Below are positions 10,063 to 19,333 of a stretch of 64,000 nt of DNA, piece by piece. The position numbers and the translations under genes were made by a program. The notes below the pieces were generated by a model. It was given only the letters and a program-made list of their open reading frames with translations. It was not told the origin of the DNA and ran no database searches. The DNA comes from Desulfurivibrionaceae bacterium (GTDB taxonomy: Bacteria > Desulfobacterota > Desulfobulbia > Desulfobulbales > VMSU01). The first letter of the stretch is position 1. Each line of letters opens with the position of its first letter. Location: assembly GCA_030145275.1 (NCBI GenBank), contig JAQYVV010000004.1, positions 124,001 through 188,000 on the forward strand, in the 5' to 3' direction.

Positions 10063-12038
10063 GAGATCTCTTCTTCCAACTTTTCAATTTTCTCCTGGAT
10101 ATCTTCCCAGGAGGTATAGCGACGTTTTAGGCGGGAATCGATTTGACTGTAGAGTTTACTCTTTTCAGTAAATGCATCCTGGTCATTGTATAAATCTGGA
10201 TCTGCCAGAGCCTCTTCAAGCTCCTGTTTCTGGGCTTCAATAGCTTCAATTTCGTTTTCAAGATTGGCAAGATTTTTTTTCAATGGGCCAAGATTCTTGT
10301 TTCTTTTCTGTCTAAGAAGGGCTTTTGCCTGCCTTGCTTCTTTGCCGCTCACTTTTTTGTCAGATTGTGGTGAGGATGGAGATGTGATGGTGTTTTTTAT
10401 GGTGTTGGCTGCTGGAGTAGCGGTTTCCTGCGCCTCTCGTATTTTTGAGAGATAATAACTGATATTGCCGTCGTACACGATTGCTTTGCCGTCTTTGATC
10501 TCCAGTACCTTGTTTACAAAGGAATCGGCAAAATGGCGGTTGTGTGATACGACCATAATGGTGCCGTCATACTGACTTAATGCCTCTTGCAGGACTTCCT
10601 GGGACATCATGTCAAGGTGGTTGGTCGGTTCGTCCATAATAAGCAAATTGGCTGGGGTGGCGATCATTTTTGCCAGTGCCAGCCTGCTCTTTTCTCCCCC
10701 TGAAAGGACCATAACTTTTTTATCAACATCGTCTCCTCGAAAAAGGAAGGCGCCAAGCAGGGAGCGTACTCCTGAAATTGTATGATCGGAGTCAACCTGT
10801 TCCATTGTTTGCAGGACAGTAATATCTTTGCAGAGATCCTGGGCCTGGTGTTGTCCAAAGTAGGAAACTTTAACGTTGTGCCCGGTTCTGATCTGTCCAG
10901 AGTCGTGTTTAATCAAGCCGGCCATGATTTTTACAAGGGTTGATTTACCGGCTCCATTTACGCCGATCACGGCGATCTTGTCGCCTCGGTCGAATTCGAA
11001 GTTGATATCTTTAAACACCTGGAAGCTGTCAAAGGATTTACTCAATTTCTCTGTTGCAACCGCTAATCTGCCGCTGGGCGCTGACGGGGGGAACCTAAAG
11101 GAGATTTTCTGCTCGGTCTCTTCAAGTTCAATTAGATCTATTTTTTCAAGCTGTTTAACTCGGCTTTGGACCTGCTTTGCCTTTGTCGATTTTGCCCTGA
11201 ATTTGGTGACGAAACGCATGGTCTGCTGGATTTTGGCCTGCTGGTTGGTGTATGCAGATCTTTGGACCTGCATGCGGATCTCTTTCTCAAGAACGTATTT
11301 TGAGTAGTTACCGCGATAGGCGGTAAGTTTACCCAGGCTAAGTTCCCAGGTAATTCCAGTTAGGTTGTCTAAAAAAGCCCGGTCATGGGAAATTATAATT
11401 AAGGCACCATGGTAGTTTTTTAAAAAATCTTCAAGCCAAGTTAGGGTCCCAATGTCTAAATGGTTGGTTGGCTCATCCAGGAAAAGAAAGGATGGGCGCA
11501 TGAGCAGGAGTTTGGCCAGCATCAGGCGCATAAGCCAACCGCCGCTGAAACTGTTGCAGTCTTTTTCAAAGTCAGAGGTTTTAAAACCTAAACCATGTAG
11601 TACTGTTTTGGTTTTTGCCTGAATCTGGAAGAAGTCGGAATCGTCTAACTGTTGTTGCAGTTCGCCTTGTTGGTGCAGAAGGTCGGAGAAGTAAGAGGAT
11701 TGTGGATCGACGGTGCTTAATTGATGGTTTACATCTTCTATGTCTTTTTGGACTTTAATCAGATGAGCAAAGGCAGATTCTGCTTCCTGGTATAATGTAC
11801 GACCTGGGAGAAAAGAGTTGATCTCTTGAGGGAGGTATCCAATGGTTGCTCGTTTGGAACGAGTAATGACTCCGTGGTCGGTTTCGCTAATATCTGCTAA
11901 CATTTTCAGCAGGGTAGACTTGCCCGTACCGTTGACGCCAATCAGGCCAATTCTCTCCATTTCGTTTATTGAAGCGGAGATGTCTTTGAAAAGGTGTTTT
12001 TTGCCAAACTGCAGGTTCAGGTTGTTTATGTTAAGCAT
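10059..12038 (-). CDS. ABC-F family ATPase (Uup/YheS-like)
   Basis: This duplicated-ATPase protein lacks membrane segments and is an ABC-F ribosome-associated factor. The first domain has GVNGTGKST and a signature-like FSGGWLMRLMLAKLL. The second has GVNGAGKST and LSGGEKSRLALAKM with LLIMDEPTNHLD. A charged linker lies between them and a coiled coil rich in Lys and Glu forms the last 100 residues. I chose the ATG at 12038, which gives the standard opening MLNINNLNLQFG. The frame can extend to a TTG at 12071, but that lies in repeat-like sequence. Family members act on stalled or non-productive ribosomes; the exact subtype is not certain. Confidence 0.88.
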   Translation of the reverse strand: MLNINNLNLQFGKKHLFKDISASINEMERIGLIGVNGTGKSTLLKMLADISETDHGVITRSKRATIGYLPQEINSFLPGRTLYQEAESAFAHLIKVQKDIEDVNHQLSTVDPQSSYFSDLLHQQGELQQQLDDSDFFQIQAKTKTVLHGLGFKTSDFEKDCNSFSGGWLMRLMLAKLLLMRPSFLFLDEPTNHLDIGTLTWLEDFLKNYHGALIIISHDRAFLDNLTGITWELSLGKLTAYRGNYSKYVLEKEIRMQVQRSAYTNQQAKIQQTMRFVTKFRAKSTKAKQVQSRVKQLEKIDLIELEETEQKISFRFPPSAPSGRLAVATEKLSKSFDSFQVFKDINFEFDRGDKIAVIGVNGAGKSTLVKIMAGLIKHDSGQIRTGHNVKVSYFGQHQAQDLCKDITVLQTMEQVDSDHTISGVRSLLGAFLFRGDDVDKKVMVLSGGEKSRLALAKMIATPANLLIMDEPTNHLDMMSQEVLQEALSQYDGTIMVVSHNRHFADSFVNKVLEIKDGKAIVYDGNISYYLSKIREAQETATPAANTIKNTITSPSSPQSDKKVSGKEARQAKALLRQKRNKNLGPLKKNLANLENEIEAIEAQKQELEEALADPDLYNDQDAFTEKSKLYSQIDSRLKRRYTSWEDIQEKIEKLEEEIS

Positions 12039-12238
12039 GTATTCTTTATAGTTAGTTTGTGGCGTTGCCAAACAGTTACAGTTAGGTGGTTTTTTAACTG
12101 TTTTTTTTTGTTAGCACACCGAATATATGCGCATCGACAGAGGGTGCATGTAACCCGTTGAATAAAATGCGCAGAAAGAAGAACGAGGAAGGTGTGGGGT
12201 GGCACCTTGTTAGGTTTGCAGGGTATTTGTCCCTAATA

Positions 12239-13168
12239 TCATTGATATTTGGTTGAGGAGGCCATTGTTGTGCTTGTACTTTTTTGCCTGCTCTCTATTT
12301 GAAGAAGATTTTTTATGTATAGGTCCTTGTTGATCAGAAAATGTGCCTCTTGCATGTCTTCTAATGTTTCCTGTAGGATGTTCTCCGTGCTTAAATTATA
12401 TTTATTCAGACCATTCTGCTCTGCGTTGTTAAGTATGAGGAGTGAGTAGTATTTTATAAGAATTCTGCTGCGGGATTCTCTTCTGAATAAATATGATTGT
12501 CCAGCAAGTGTATTGAGGAAAAAGCAGGAGTATTCGTATGTTTTTTTCAACGGCAGGGAAAATCTTACTTGGGAATTTGGACATTCATTGGATATTAATG
12601 ACCATTGATATAGGTCTGCCAATATGCTTTCAAGTCCTTCTCCTTCATAGATGAATATATCTTTAATGAGTGAAACGTCTTTTTGGCCAAGAACTCTATA
12701 GAAATGGGCTGCATTTTCTAGAATCGAAAGAAAATCATTTGATTCACTAGTTATTATAGGAGGGTTGTTTAATAATTTTATAATGATCTTGTTTAAATAA
12801 TCCGAAATATTTTCACTTATTTCATAAGCTTCGATGTATTCCTGCTCACTTAACGGGGAAAGAAAAAGAGAGATTCTGTCACCTACTTTCTTACACTTAT
12901 TTTCTAGGATATCGGTGGTTTCATCTTCTGGTAGAATGACAGTATTGTCTTCTGACTCAAGGTGTTGAGGATGTTCCTGCTGCGAGGTAAGGTCGTCGGT
13001 GGGGGGCACTTCAGCTGTGTTTGGATTTTCAAGGTTTATATCTTGAATAGCTGGTACTGTACGGGAAGTTTGCTTTTTGTAAATAATGAAGAAAAGGGAT
13101 AGCAGGATTAAGCAAACAAGGACAAGTGTGAAAGGAAAACGATTTTTAACTCTGGGAGAGATCGGCAT
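12239..13168 (-). CDS. Hypothetical membrane-anchored protein
   Basis: I do not recognise this 309-residue protein. It has one N-terminal transmembrane helix (about residues 12-29) preceded by a basic stretch, which predicts a cytoplasmic N terminus and a periplasmic body. A Pro/Asp/Glu-rich low-complexity linker (about 45-90) leads to a helical domain of about 200 residues with a Ser/Thr-rich tail. It stands alone between the ABC-F gene and a family A element. No motif suggests an enzyme. Confidence 0.6.
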   Translation of the reverse strand: MPISPRVKNRFPFTLVLVCLILLSLFFIIYKKQTSRTVPAIQDINLENPNTAEVPPTDDLTSQQEHPQHLESEDNTVILPEDETTDILENKCKKVGDRISLFLSPLSEQEYIEAYEISENISDYLNKIIIKLLNNPPIITSESNDFLSILENAAHFYRVLGQKDVSLIKDIFIYEGEGLESILADLYQWSLISNECPNSQVRFSLPLKKTYEYSCFFLNTLAGQSYLFRRESRSRILIKYYSLLILNNAEQNGLNKYNLSTENILQETLEDMQEAHFLINKDLYIKNLLQIESRQKSTSTTMASSTKYQ

Positions 13169-13265
13169 ATTTATCTTTTGCTAAGTTTTGAGGGTGGATA
13201 TTTAAAATAAAAAATGTATTTTGGTTTAGTGCCTTATAACTGAAATTCTGTCACAAAAAACAGGT

Positions 13266-13356
13266 AGCGAAGACTCCGAGAATTCCAAAAAAGAACAATG
13301 CTCCCAATATGTTGCTGACCACTGTTAAGGCACGTATTTCCGGTTTATCCGGATTA
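13266..13356. repeat. Family A palindromic element, copy A2
   Basis: Read on the plus strand it contains GAAGACTCCGAGAATTCC, then AATGCTCCCAA, then CTGTTAAGGCACGTATTTCC and the terminal GGTTTATCCGGATTA. The same blocks in the same order occur in copy A5 inside the amgK-like gene (21572-21669). Here the element lies in non-coding DNA between 12239-13168 (minus) and 13575-14165 (plus). The rest of the 400-base gap shows no gene. Confidence 0.75.
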
Positions 13357-13574
13357 GTTGCAGAAACCATGTACTAATTATCGAAAAGTCAATGTGATCT
13401 TAATGCAGAAAAATATCATCTCTCTGTCGCATGAAGTGATTGAGAGTTGTAAGGGGCCTGTTGTGATGTTGTTCTATTTTAAAAATGTTAATTTTAGCTT
13501 GCTTCATCTGTAAGGTCAAATAAAATATGGGCTATAAATCATAGCTTTTCAAGGTACCCTGGAATGGTAATAAT

Positions 13575-14165
13575 ATGGCGAATGACAAAAAAATTGGATT
13601 CATGAAAAGACTTATGTCGGAAGCTATCCCTTTTGTGGCTAAAAGTCCCGAAATGAAATTGGATTGGCTGACTGGAGTTATTAAAAAAAAATCATTGACT
13701 TGTCCAGAGATTACCCCCTATTTGAGTTTGCTCCTTTCGGAATATCAAGAGCTGTCACACTATTCTGTGGAGGAAGTTGAAGGATTTGAAAATTTCTCCA
13801 GTTTATTTGATAGTATTGAACGGCAAATTCTGAGAAAAATGATTGAGTGCACAGATTTGTATGATGTTCCAGTGTTGTTGGAATTAATACCTGATCTTGA
13901 TGTTGAAGATGCCGTTGTGGTTCTGAAAAAGATTCCTCCTCCTTATGAAACAAAACCGCAGGTAATTATAGACAGGTTGTTTCAGGTCGTTTATGAGAAA
14001 ACTTCCGGGAAGTTACTTGAAAAAGCAGCTGAGTATATAATGAAAAGTGAAAATGTTCCTCTTCATTTTGTTGATTCATATCAGCGCTTCAAAGAGATGC
14101 GTGAGGACGAACAAGTTTTGAGCTACCTTTTCCCTCAAGCCAGTGGTCAAATACGTGTGGAATGA
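13575..14165 (+). CDS. Hypothetical protein, 196 residues
   Basis: The product is not recognised. It is soluble, acidic and mostly helical, without signal peptide or membrane helix. Short hydrophobic repeats such as LYDVPVLLELIPDLD and VEDAVVVLKKIPPPYE suggest a helical-repeat scaffold. The frame starts at ATG GCG AAT GAC AAA after TGGTAATAAT, a weak ribosome site. It stands alone between two non-coding regions on the opposite strand from its neighbours. Confidence 0.6.
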   Translation: MANDKKIGFMKRLMSEAIPFVAKSPEMKLDWLTGVIKKKSLTCPEITPYLSLLLSEYQELSHYSVEEVEGFENFSSLFDSIERQILRKMIECTDLYDVPVLLELIPDLDVEDAVVVLKKIPPPYETKPQVIIDRLFQVVYEKTSGKLLEKAAEYIMKSENVPLHFVDSYQRFKEMREDEQVLSYLFPQASGQIRVE

Positions 14166-14262
14166 AAATAGCCATCATATGACTTTGGGGATTCTACTCC
14201 AGCCAAAGTCTAGGCTACCCGAAGTATACGCTTATCAGCGGTAGCATCAATGTTTCTAGAAT

Positions 14263-14297
14263 AAAAAAAAAAGCGACAGGCCTTGTTGACCTGTCGC
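14263..14297 (-). terminator. Rho-independent terminator of the small Cys-rich gene
   Basis: Perfect 8-base arms GCGACAGG (14273-14280) and CCTGTCGC (14290-14297) are preceded on the plus strand by ten A residues. On the minus strand this is a hairpin followed by a U run. It lies about 30 bases beyond the stop of the 14329-14571 gene. Confidence 0.85.
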
Positions 14298-14328
14298 CTC
14301 CAAAATATATTTATCTCTAGTGGGAGAG

Positions 14329-14571
14329 CTATTTGCCCATGGCTCTTTTCGAGGCTTTAATTGGGTTGATTTTTACTGAAGTTGTCGTTATTTCCCTTTT
14401 GATGTGAGTCGCGAAATTACATAGACCTAGTCTCCATTTTGCTTCTGGACTCGTATATGTTTTACAGTATTTTGCGGATTCAGCCTCAATAATTCTATTG
14501 CAACCGTCACATTTTTCTATGATTGGGTTGAACATTCCGCTTGTGTAGATTGGTGTGTCAGTAGCTGCCAT
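14329..14571 (-). CDS. Small cysteine-rich protein of the PxxKW type
   Basis: This 80-residue protein has four Cys (KCDGCNRI, KYCKTY, GLCNFAT) and the segment SPEAKWRLGLCNFATH, which fits the PxxKW Cys-rich family seen in sulfate reducers. The family name is recalled, not searched. A ribosome site (GGAGAAG) precedes the ATG and a clear terminator follows. The Cys pattern suggests metal binding; the role is unknown. Confidence 0.75.
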   Translation of the reverse strand: MAATDTPIYTSGMFNPIIEKCDGCNRIIEAESAKYCKTYTSPEAKWRLGLCNFATHIKREITTTSVKINPIKASKRAMGK

Positions 14572-14954
14572 TTTCTTCTCCTTCTTGCATTCATTGAATG
14601 ACTTGAACTGGTTGGGTATGATTTAGAACAGCAATACATAAAGTAAAATAGGTTTAATGTCAATGATTACTGTTTTGAACCATATTTTTTTTATGCGCTC
14701 AGAGCGTAAATCTTTACAATAATTAAACTTTATTAGTTTCACCTCTTGTGTTTAAATATATTTTGATATAATATATTTTATCTGTGTGAAATGGGTATGT
14801 AGTTTGCCGTTTATTTGTGAATAAAAAATGTTCTGGTTTGTTTGTCATTTGGGTAATTATCTTAGGCCTTGGTTTTGTGTAGACACTGCATACAATATTA
14901 CCTTAGAGCTGGGCGAAACCATATATTGCCAGCACCTTTTTAGAGAGGGAAATT
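14572..14954. other. AT-rich intergenic region between divergent genes
   Basis: The 380 bases separate the minus-strand Cys-rich gene from plus-strand pilC and must contain both promoters. The sequence is very AT-rich with TATAAT-like strings near 14767-14775. I see no gene, RNA or repeat family member. Confidence 0.4.
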
Positions 14955-16166
14955 ATGCCATATTTTGTCTTTAAGGGTAAAAACTCCTACGGAGAGAAAC
15001 GTAAAGGGAAGATCGAAGCTGTAAATGAAGGAGCAGCTCGAGGTCAGCTTAAAAGAATGCGGATCACCCCTACCGTATTGAAAGAGGCGCCTAAGGATAT
15101 GCTGGCCGATATCCCTATGTTCCAGCCTGCGGTAACCGGAAAAGATGTCGTGATTTTCACACGGCAGCTTTCAACCATGATAGATGCTGGCCTCCCTCTA
15201 GTGCAAAGTTTGGACATCTTGTCGAAACAGCAAGAAAATCCCACCTTTAAAAAGGTACTACTTGCCGTCAAAGCTGATGTTGAAACAGGAAGTACTATTG
15301 CTGACGCAATGAAAAAACACCCTAAAGCCTTTGATGATCTCTATTGTAATATGATAGATGCTGGAGAGATCGGCGGTATCTTGGATACAATTCTTTCCAG
15401 GTTGGCAGGATACATGGAAAAGAACATGAAGTTGGTTAAAAAGGTCAAAGGCGCCATGACCTACCCTACCATATGTCTGTGTATCTCAATGATCGTTATG
15501 GCCGTTATGCTCATATTTGTTGTTCCCGTTTTTCAAAAAATGTTTGAAGGCATGGGGGGAGCACTTCCAGGTCCCACTCAATTTGTTGTTGATGCGAGTG
15601 AGTTTTTGAAATCCTACTTTGTCATGATTGTAATAGGGATTTTTGTTGTTATTGCCTGCGTGAAAAAATATAATAATACAGAAAAAGGCAAAACGAATAT
15701 TGATAAGTTGCTCTTGGTCGCCCCGATCATAGGGCCGTTGCTTCGACGTGTGGCTGTTGCAAAATTTTCAAGAACCTTATGTACCATGGTTCAGAGTGGT
15801 GTGCCCATACTTGAAGCCTTGACTGTCGTTGCTAGGACAGCAGGTAATAAAGTTATTGAAATTGCGGTGTTCCGTGTATCTGATGCAATCAGCGAAGGTC
15901 GGGCCATGGCAGAACCCCTTGAAGAAACAGGAGTTTTTCCGGCAATGGTTGTGCAGATGATTAATGTCGGTGAGTCAACGGGTGCCTTGGATGTTATGCT
16001 GGAAAAGATTGCCGACTTTTATGATGATGAGGTTGATCAGGCCGTCGAAAATTTAACGGCTGCCATTGAGCCTATTATGATGGTTTTTCTTGGAGGCATG
16101 ATTGGTGGGATGGTTGTCGCGATGTATCTGCCAATTTTCAAAATGGGCGAAGTGGTTACCGGGTAA
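14955..16166 (+). CDS. pilC: Type IV pilus / type II secretion inner-membrane protein PilC
   Basis: This is the polytopic platform protein on which the pilus or pseudopilus motor acts. It has 403 residues, the normal PilC length. Two T2SSF domains are visible: the first starts VIFTRQLSTMIDAGLPLVQ (about 67) and the second FSRTLCTMVQSGVPILEAL (about 270). Membrane helices lie at about 175-197, 220-240 and at the C terminus (MMVFLGGMIGGMVVAMYLPIF). The AGAGAGGGAA ribosome site precedes the ATG. Unusually, no pilB or pilT neighbour is in the window, so the rest of the machine is encoded elsewhere. Confidence 0.92.
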   Translation: MPYFVFKGKNSYGEKRKGKIEAVNEGAARGQLKRMRITPTVLKEAPKDMLADIPMFQPAVTGKDVVIFTRQLSTMIDAGLPLVQSLDILSKQQENPTFKKVLLAVKADVETGSTIADAMKKHPKAFDDLYCNMIDAGEIGGILDTILSRLAGYMEKNMKLVKKVKGAMTYPTICLCISMIVMAVMLIFVVPVFQKMFEGMGGALPGPTQFVVDASEFLKSYFVMIVIGIFVVIACVKKYNNTEKGKTNIDKLLLVAPIIGPLLRRVAVAKFSRTLCTMVQSGVPILEALTVVARTAGNKVIEIAVFRVSDAISEGRAMAEPLEETGVFPAMVVQMINVGESTGALDVMLEKIADFYDDEVDQAVENLTAAIEPIMMVFLGGMIGGMVVAMYLPIFKMGEVVTG

Positions 16167-16232
16167 TTATAACAAAAAACTACTCTGATGTTAGATGTTT
16201 TTTAGAAATGCGAAATTGAGGAGATGTTTGCA

Positions 16233-16514
16233 ATGACGTTAACAAAAGCTGATCTTGTTCAAAAAGTTTATCAGACTCATGACTTGACTAAAGTTCAGGC
16301 AATTGATGCAGTCGAGAAGTTTTTATCCATTTCTAAAAATTGTCTTGAAAATGGTGAAGATCTTCTGGTAAGTGGCTTTGGTAAATTTAATGTTAAAGAG
16401 AAAAAAGCTAGGCGTGGAAGAAATCCGCAAACAGGGGATGAGCTCATTTTAGCAGAAAGAAAGGTGGTTACCTTTAAACCTTCAGGGATACTACGCGATA
16501 AAATTAATGAGTGA
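16233..16514 (+). CDS. ihfA: IHF/HU-family DNA-bending protein, IHF-alpha like
   Basis: This 93-residue nucleoid protein bends DNA as a dimer. The body has VSGFGKFNVKEKKARRGRNP, the DNA-arm Pro, and the end KVVTFKPSGILRDKIN, which favours IHF-alpha over HU. I chose the ATG at 16233 because GAGGAG ends nine bases before it. The in-frame ATG at 16224 would abut that ribosome site directly. A strong terminator follows at 16566-16605. Confidence 0.88.
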   Translation: MTLTKADLVQKVYQTHDLTKVQAIDAVEKFLSISKNCLENGEDLLVSGFGKFNVKEKKARRGRNPQTGDELILAERKVVTFKPSGILRDKINE

Positions 16515-16565
16515 TCAGGTTTTTTTGGTATTTTAGATAATCGTTTTATTTGCTATAAAAGTGTG

Positions 16566-16605
16566 ACGGGTAATACTTATCTTACGGTAATTACCCGTTT
16601 TTTAT
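16566..16605 (+). terminator. Rho-independent terminator after ihfA
   Basis: Nine-base perfect arms ACGGGTAAT (16566-16574) and ATTACCCGT (16590-16598) are followed by a T-rich run. The structure ends transcription of the IHF gene shortly before the lpxD start at 16618, so lpxD may depend on readthrough or on a promoter overlapping this region. Confidence 0.85.
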
Positions 16606-16617
16606 TGGAGTCTACCG

Positions 16618-17655
16618 GTGACAAGCAAATCTTTATATGAACTTGCCCAGTTGGTTCAAGGTGAGGTTCTTGGTGATGGATCTCTTTATATACATGGAGT
16701 AGCTGATCTTGATAGTGCCGGGAAAGATGAAATTACCTTTCTAACGAACAGTAAGAAACAACATCTGCTACTAAATTCTAATGCCGGAGCAGTTGTTGTT
16801 TCCAGTAAATTAACCGAGGTCAACAAACCTGCAATTTTGGTGAAAGACCCAATTGTTGCAATCGCTGTCATTCACAATGCATTTCTCGCGAAACCTTTTC
16901 ACGGGCTAGGGGTATCTGAGAAGGCCCATATAGGTGAAAATTGTGATATTCCCTCAGAAGTTTTTATAGGACCCATGAGTGTTCTGGGTGATCGGGTAAG
17001 ATTAGGGCAAAGAGTAACCATCAAATCAGGTGTTGTTATTGGTGATGATGTTATCATTGGAGATGACACTATTTTACACCCCAATGTGACAGTGTATAAC
17101 AATTGTACAATTGGCAAAAGAGTCATTGTCCATGGTGGTACGGTTATTGGGGCGGATGGGTTTGGTTACGCAACTAACTCAAATGGGGGGCATATCAAGC
17201 GCCCACATGTGGGAACTGTTCAGATTGATGATGATGTTGAACTAGGTGCGAATGTATGCGTGGACCGTGCAACTTTCGGGGTAACCCGCATAAAAGCAGG
17301 GGCTAAAATAGATAATCTTGTCCAGATTGCCCATAATGTAGAAATTGGTGAGAATTCACTCGTTGTTGCGCAAGCAGGTATTGCAGGGAGTACAACTTTA
17401 GGCCGAAATGTAGTCCTTGGTGGTCAGGTTGGAATTTCAGGGCACATACACCTTGGTGACAGAACGATGGTTGGGGCACAGTCAGGTGTGCATAATACTC
17501 AGAAGCCTGGAACTACTGTGTCAGGCACCCCTGCTATTCCGCATAAAAAATGGCTGAGGGCGAGCATGGCAGTTGTAAAAATTCCTGAGCTCATTAAAGA
17601 TGTGCGTAAATTAAAAAAACAGATGAGTTCAAGGCAAGATATTCAAGAAGATTAA
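16618..17655 (+). CDS. lpxD: UDP-3-O-acylglucosamine N-acyltransferase LpxD
   Basis: This enzyme adds the second 3-hydroxyacyl chain in lipid A synthesis at the cytoplasmic side of the inner membrane. Its 345 residues comprise an N-terminal uridine-binding domain (ITFLTNSKKQ near 40) and a long left-handed beta helix of hexapeptide repeats (IGENCDIPSEVFIGP onward). The catalytic His is in NLVQIAHNVEIG. The start is GTG, preceded by GGAG. It is the first gene of an envelope cluster; a family A element separates it from fabZ. Confidence 0.95.
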   Translation: MTSKSLYELAQLVQGEVLGDGSLYIHGVADLDSAGKDEITFLTNSKKQHLLLNSNAGAVVVSSKLTEVNKPAILVKDPIVAIAVIHNAFLAKPFHGLGVSEKAHIGENCDIPSEVFIGPMSVLGDRVRLGQRVTIKSGVVIGDDVIIGDDTILHPNVTVYNNCTIGKRVIVHGGTVIGADGFGYATNSNGGHIKRPHVGTVQIDDDVELGANVCVDRATFGVTRIKAGAKIDNLVQIAHNVEIGENSLVVAQAGIAGSTTLGRNVVLGGQVGISGHIHLGDRTMVGAQSGVHNTQKPGTTVSGTPAIPHKKWLRASMAVVKIPELIKDVRKLKKQMSSRQDIQED

Positions 17656-17699
17656 AAAGTAGAGTAACTGTTCAGGTAGGGTGGCCAACTATCTTTAAC

Positions 17700-17812
17700 T
17701 AATCCGGATAAACCGGAAATAAGTGCCTTAACAGTAGAGTTTGATATGTTTATCTCAAAATATTTTTTAGTACTTTGTGTTTTTTTATGATAGGAATCCA
17801 GCGCTAACACAC
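17700..17812. repeat. Family A palindromic element, copy A3
   Basis: It begins TAATCCGGATAAACCGGAA with the AGTGCCTTAACAGTAG box and ends in AGCGCTAACACACT, a degenerate complement of the opening box. It is very similar to copy A4 (20160-20273) over its full length. It fills the lpxD-fabZ gap, ending just before the AAGGAGAG ribosome site of fabZ. The complementary strand has an open frame across it encoding the peptide VKALISGLSGL, the same peptide as in A5. Confidence 0.85.
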
Positions 17813-17826
17813 TAAAAAGGAGAGAG

Positions 17827-18276
17827 ATGATGGATGAGAATATATCCACACTGAATATAACCGATATTTTAAACACCTTACCGCATCGATACCCGTTTGT
17901 GCTGGTTGATAGAATTTTGGATGTTACACCTGGGGAGTCAATAACAGGCCTGAAAAATGTATCGATGAACGAGCCTTATTTTCAAGGGCATTTTCCTGCT
18001 GAACCGGTTATGCCAGGAGTTCTGATTCTAGAAGGCTTGGCCCAGGCAGGTGCAATTATGGCCTATTTAACCATGCGCGACCAGATAGGCAAGAAACTTG
18101 TCTATTTTGCAGGTCTTGACGGCGTTAGGTTTAGGCAAAAGGTTGTTCCTGGAGACCAACTCATTATGAAAGTGCAAACAGTGAAAAAGAAAATGAGAAT
18201 GTGGAGCTTGGAAGGGAAGGCTTTTGTCGATGATAAACTTGTTGCCGAAGCAAAACTTATGGCAACATTTAGCTGA
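17827..18276 (+). CDS. fabZ: (3R)-hydroxyacyl-ACP dehydratase FabZ
   Basis: This hot-dog fold enzyme dehydrates beta-hydroxyacyl-ACP in fatty acid elongation. It has 149 residues with the catalytic His in LPHRYPF (about residue 21) and the catalytic Glu in ILEGLAQAG (about 67). AAGGAGAG lies just before two adjacent ATG codons (17827 and 17830), either of which could be used. Its placement between lpxD and lpxA is a common proteobacterial arrangement that balances lipid A and phospholipid synthesis. Confidence 0.95.
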   Translation: MMDENISTLNITDILNTLPHRYPFVLVDRILDVTPGESITGLKNVSMNEPYFQGHFPAEPVMPGVLILEGLAQAGAIMAYLTMRDQIGKKLVYFAGLDGVRFRQKVVPGDQLIMKVQTVKKKMRMWSLEGKAFVDDKLVAEAKLMATFS

Positions 18277-18346
18277 TTGGCCAAGTTATTTCCTTACAGG
18301 CCCTTAGTACCAATTTAACCCTTATAAACTAAACGGCGACTCATTT

Positions 18347-18499
18347 GTAAATATTTGACTAACACTGGGAAATAACAATAACCAACAAAATGTAAATGTT
18401 TGACAACGCTTCAGATATGCTCGATCAGGTTGGCGAAGCGTAGTAGTTCTACGTGAGTCAGCCTGATCGAACACATCTGGAGTGTTGCCGAATATTTAC
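18347..18499. repeat. Family B element, copy B2 (153 bp)
   Basis: Bounded by GTAAATATTTG and CGAATATTTAC, it has the same length and near-identical sequence as B1 at 8535-8687, including the internal GTAAATGTTTGACAACGCTTC and the CGTAGTAGTTCTACG centre. It is inserted between fabZ and lpxA. It ends 31 bases before the lpxA start. Confidence 0.88.
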
Positions 18500-18529
18500 G
18501 CTCATTTATCCTTTATTGGAACAGAAATA

Positions 18530-19333
18530 ATGACTATTCATCCCTCAGCAGTTATTGCCCCAGAGGCAAAGATAGAAGAAGGTGTAACCGTTGGAGCTTA
18601 CACGGTAATTGGCAAAGATGTTGCAGTTGCGGCGGGCACAAAAATTGGTCCTCATGCCTTTATTGATGGAAATACGAGCATAGGTAGGAATAATACGATT
18701 GGCCCTTTTACATCGATTGGTACACCGCCACAGGATTTGAAATATAATAATGAACCGACACGCCTGCTTATTGGTGATGATAATTTAATTCGTGAATATG
18801 TTTCCATCCATCGAGGAACTGCAGACGGTCATGGTGTTACCACAATTGGCAATGCTAATATGATCATGGCATATTCTCATATTGCCCACGATTGTATTGT
18901 CGGCGATAAGATTATAATGGCGAACAGTACAACCTTGGGGGGGCATGTTGAAGTGCGCAACTATGCTAATATTGGCGGAGTTGTGGGTATTCACCAGTTT
19001 ACCAGAGTTGGAGAACATACCTACATAGGTGGAATGTCAGGGGTGAGCAAGGATGTGCCGCCTTATGTTATAGCCTCTGGGGTCCGCGGCAAGATGCGGA
19101 TTTCCGGTATTAATAAAATAGGTCTTAGGAGATGTGGATACGATAAGGAAACCATAAAAAAAGTCACTAAGGCCTTTGTTTACATATTTAATACCTCAAG
19201 TTTGCTTCTACAGGAGGCGTTGGACAAATCTCTCGATGAATTTCCTGATTGTGAACCCGTTGTCAATCTGGTGGATTTTTTTAGGGCACCAAACAGGATG
19301 GGAGTTTTAAGGCAAACCAATGAAAAAAAGTAA
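18530..19333 (+). CDS. lpxA: Acyl-ACP:UDP-N-acetylglucosamine O-acyltransferase LpxA
   Basis: This is the first enzyme of lipid A synthesis. The 267 residues form a left-handed beta helix (hexapeptide repeats from IHPSAVIAPEAKIEEG) and an all-helical C terminus. The catalytic His is in MAYSHIAHDCIVGD. I chose the ATG at 18530 (MTIHPSAV), the conserved start. The longer frame from 18482 would translate the end of the upstream family B element. It overlaps lpxI by 14 bases. Confidence 0.95.
   Translation: MTIHPSAVIAPEAKIEEGVTVGAYTVIGKDVAVAAGTKIGPHAFIDGNTSIGRNNTIGPFTSIGTPPQDLKYNNEPTRLLIGDDNLIREYVSIHRGTADGHGVTTIGNANMIMAYSHIAHDCIVGDKIIMANSTTLGGHVEVRNYANIGGVVGIHQFTRVGEHTYIGGMSGVSKDVPPYVIASGVRGKMRISGINKIGLRRCGYDKETIKKVTKAFVYIFNTSSLLLQEALDKSLDEFPDCEPVVNLVDFFRAPNRMGVLRQTNEKK

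Noticed and set aside
12075-12112. Terminator-like AACTG hairpin with a T run between the ABC-F gene and the next gene
   Set aside because: The T run is on the plus strand but both neighbouring genes are on the minus strand, so it would terminate nothing. It is more likely part of a repeat fragment.
17652-17876. 74-residue minus-strand frame across the lpxD-fabZ gap
   Set aside because: It is the translation of family A element A3 plus the start of fabZ, and has no ribosome site. It is of interest only because it contains the VKALISGLSGL peptide.
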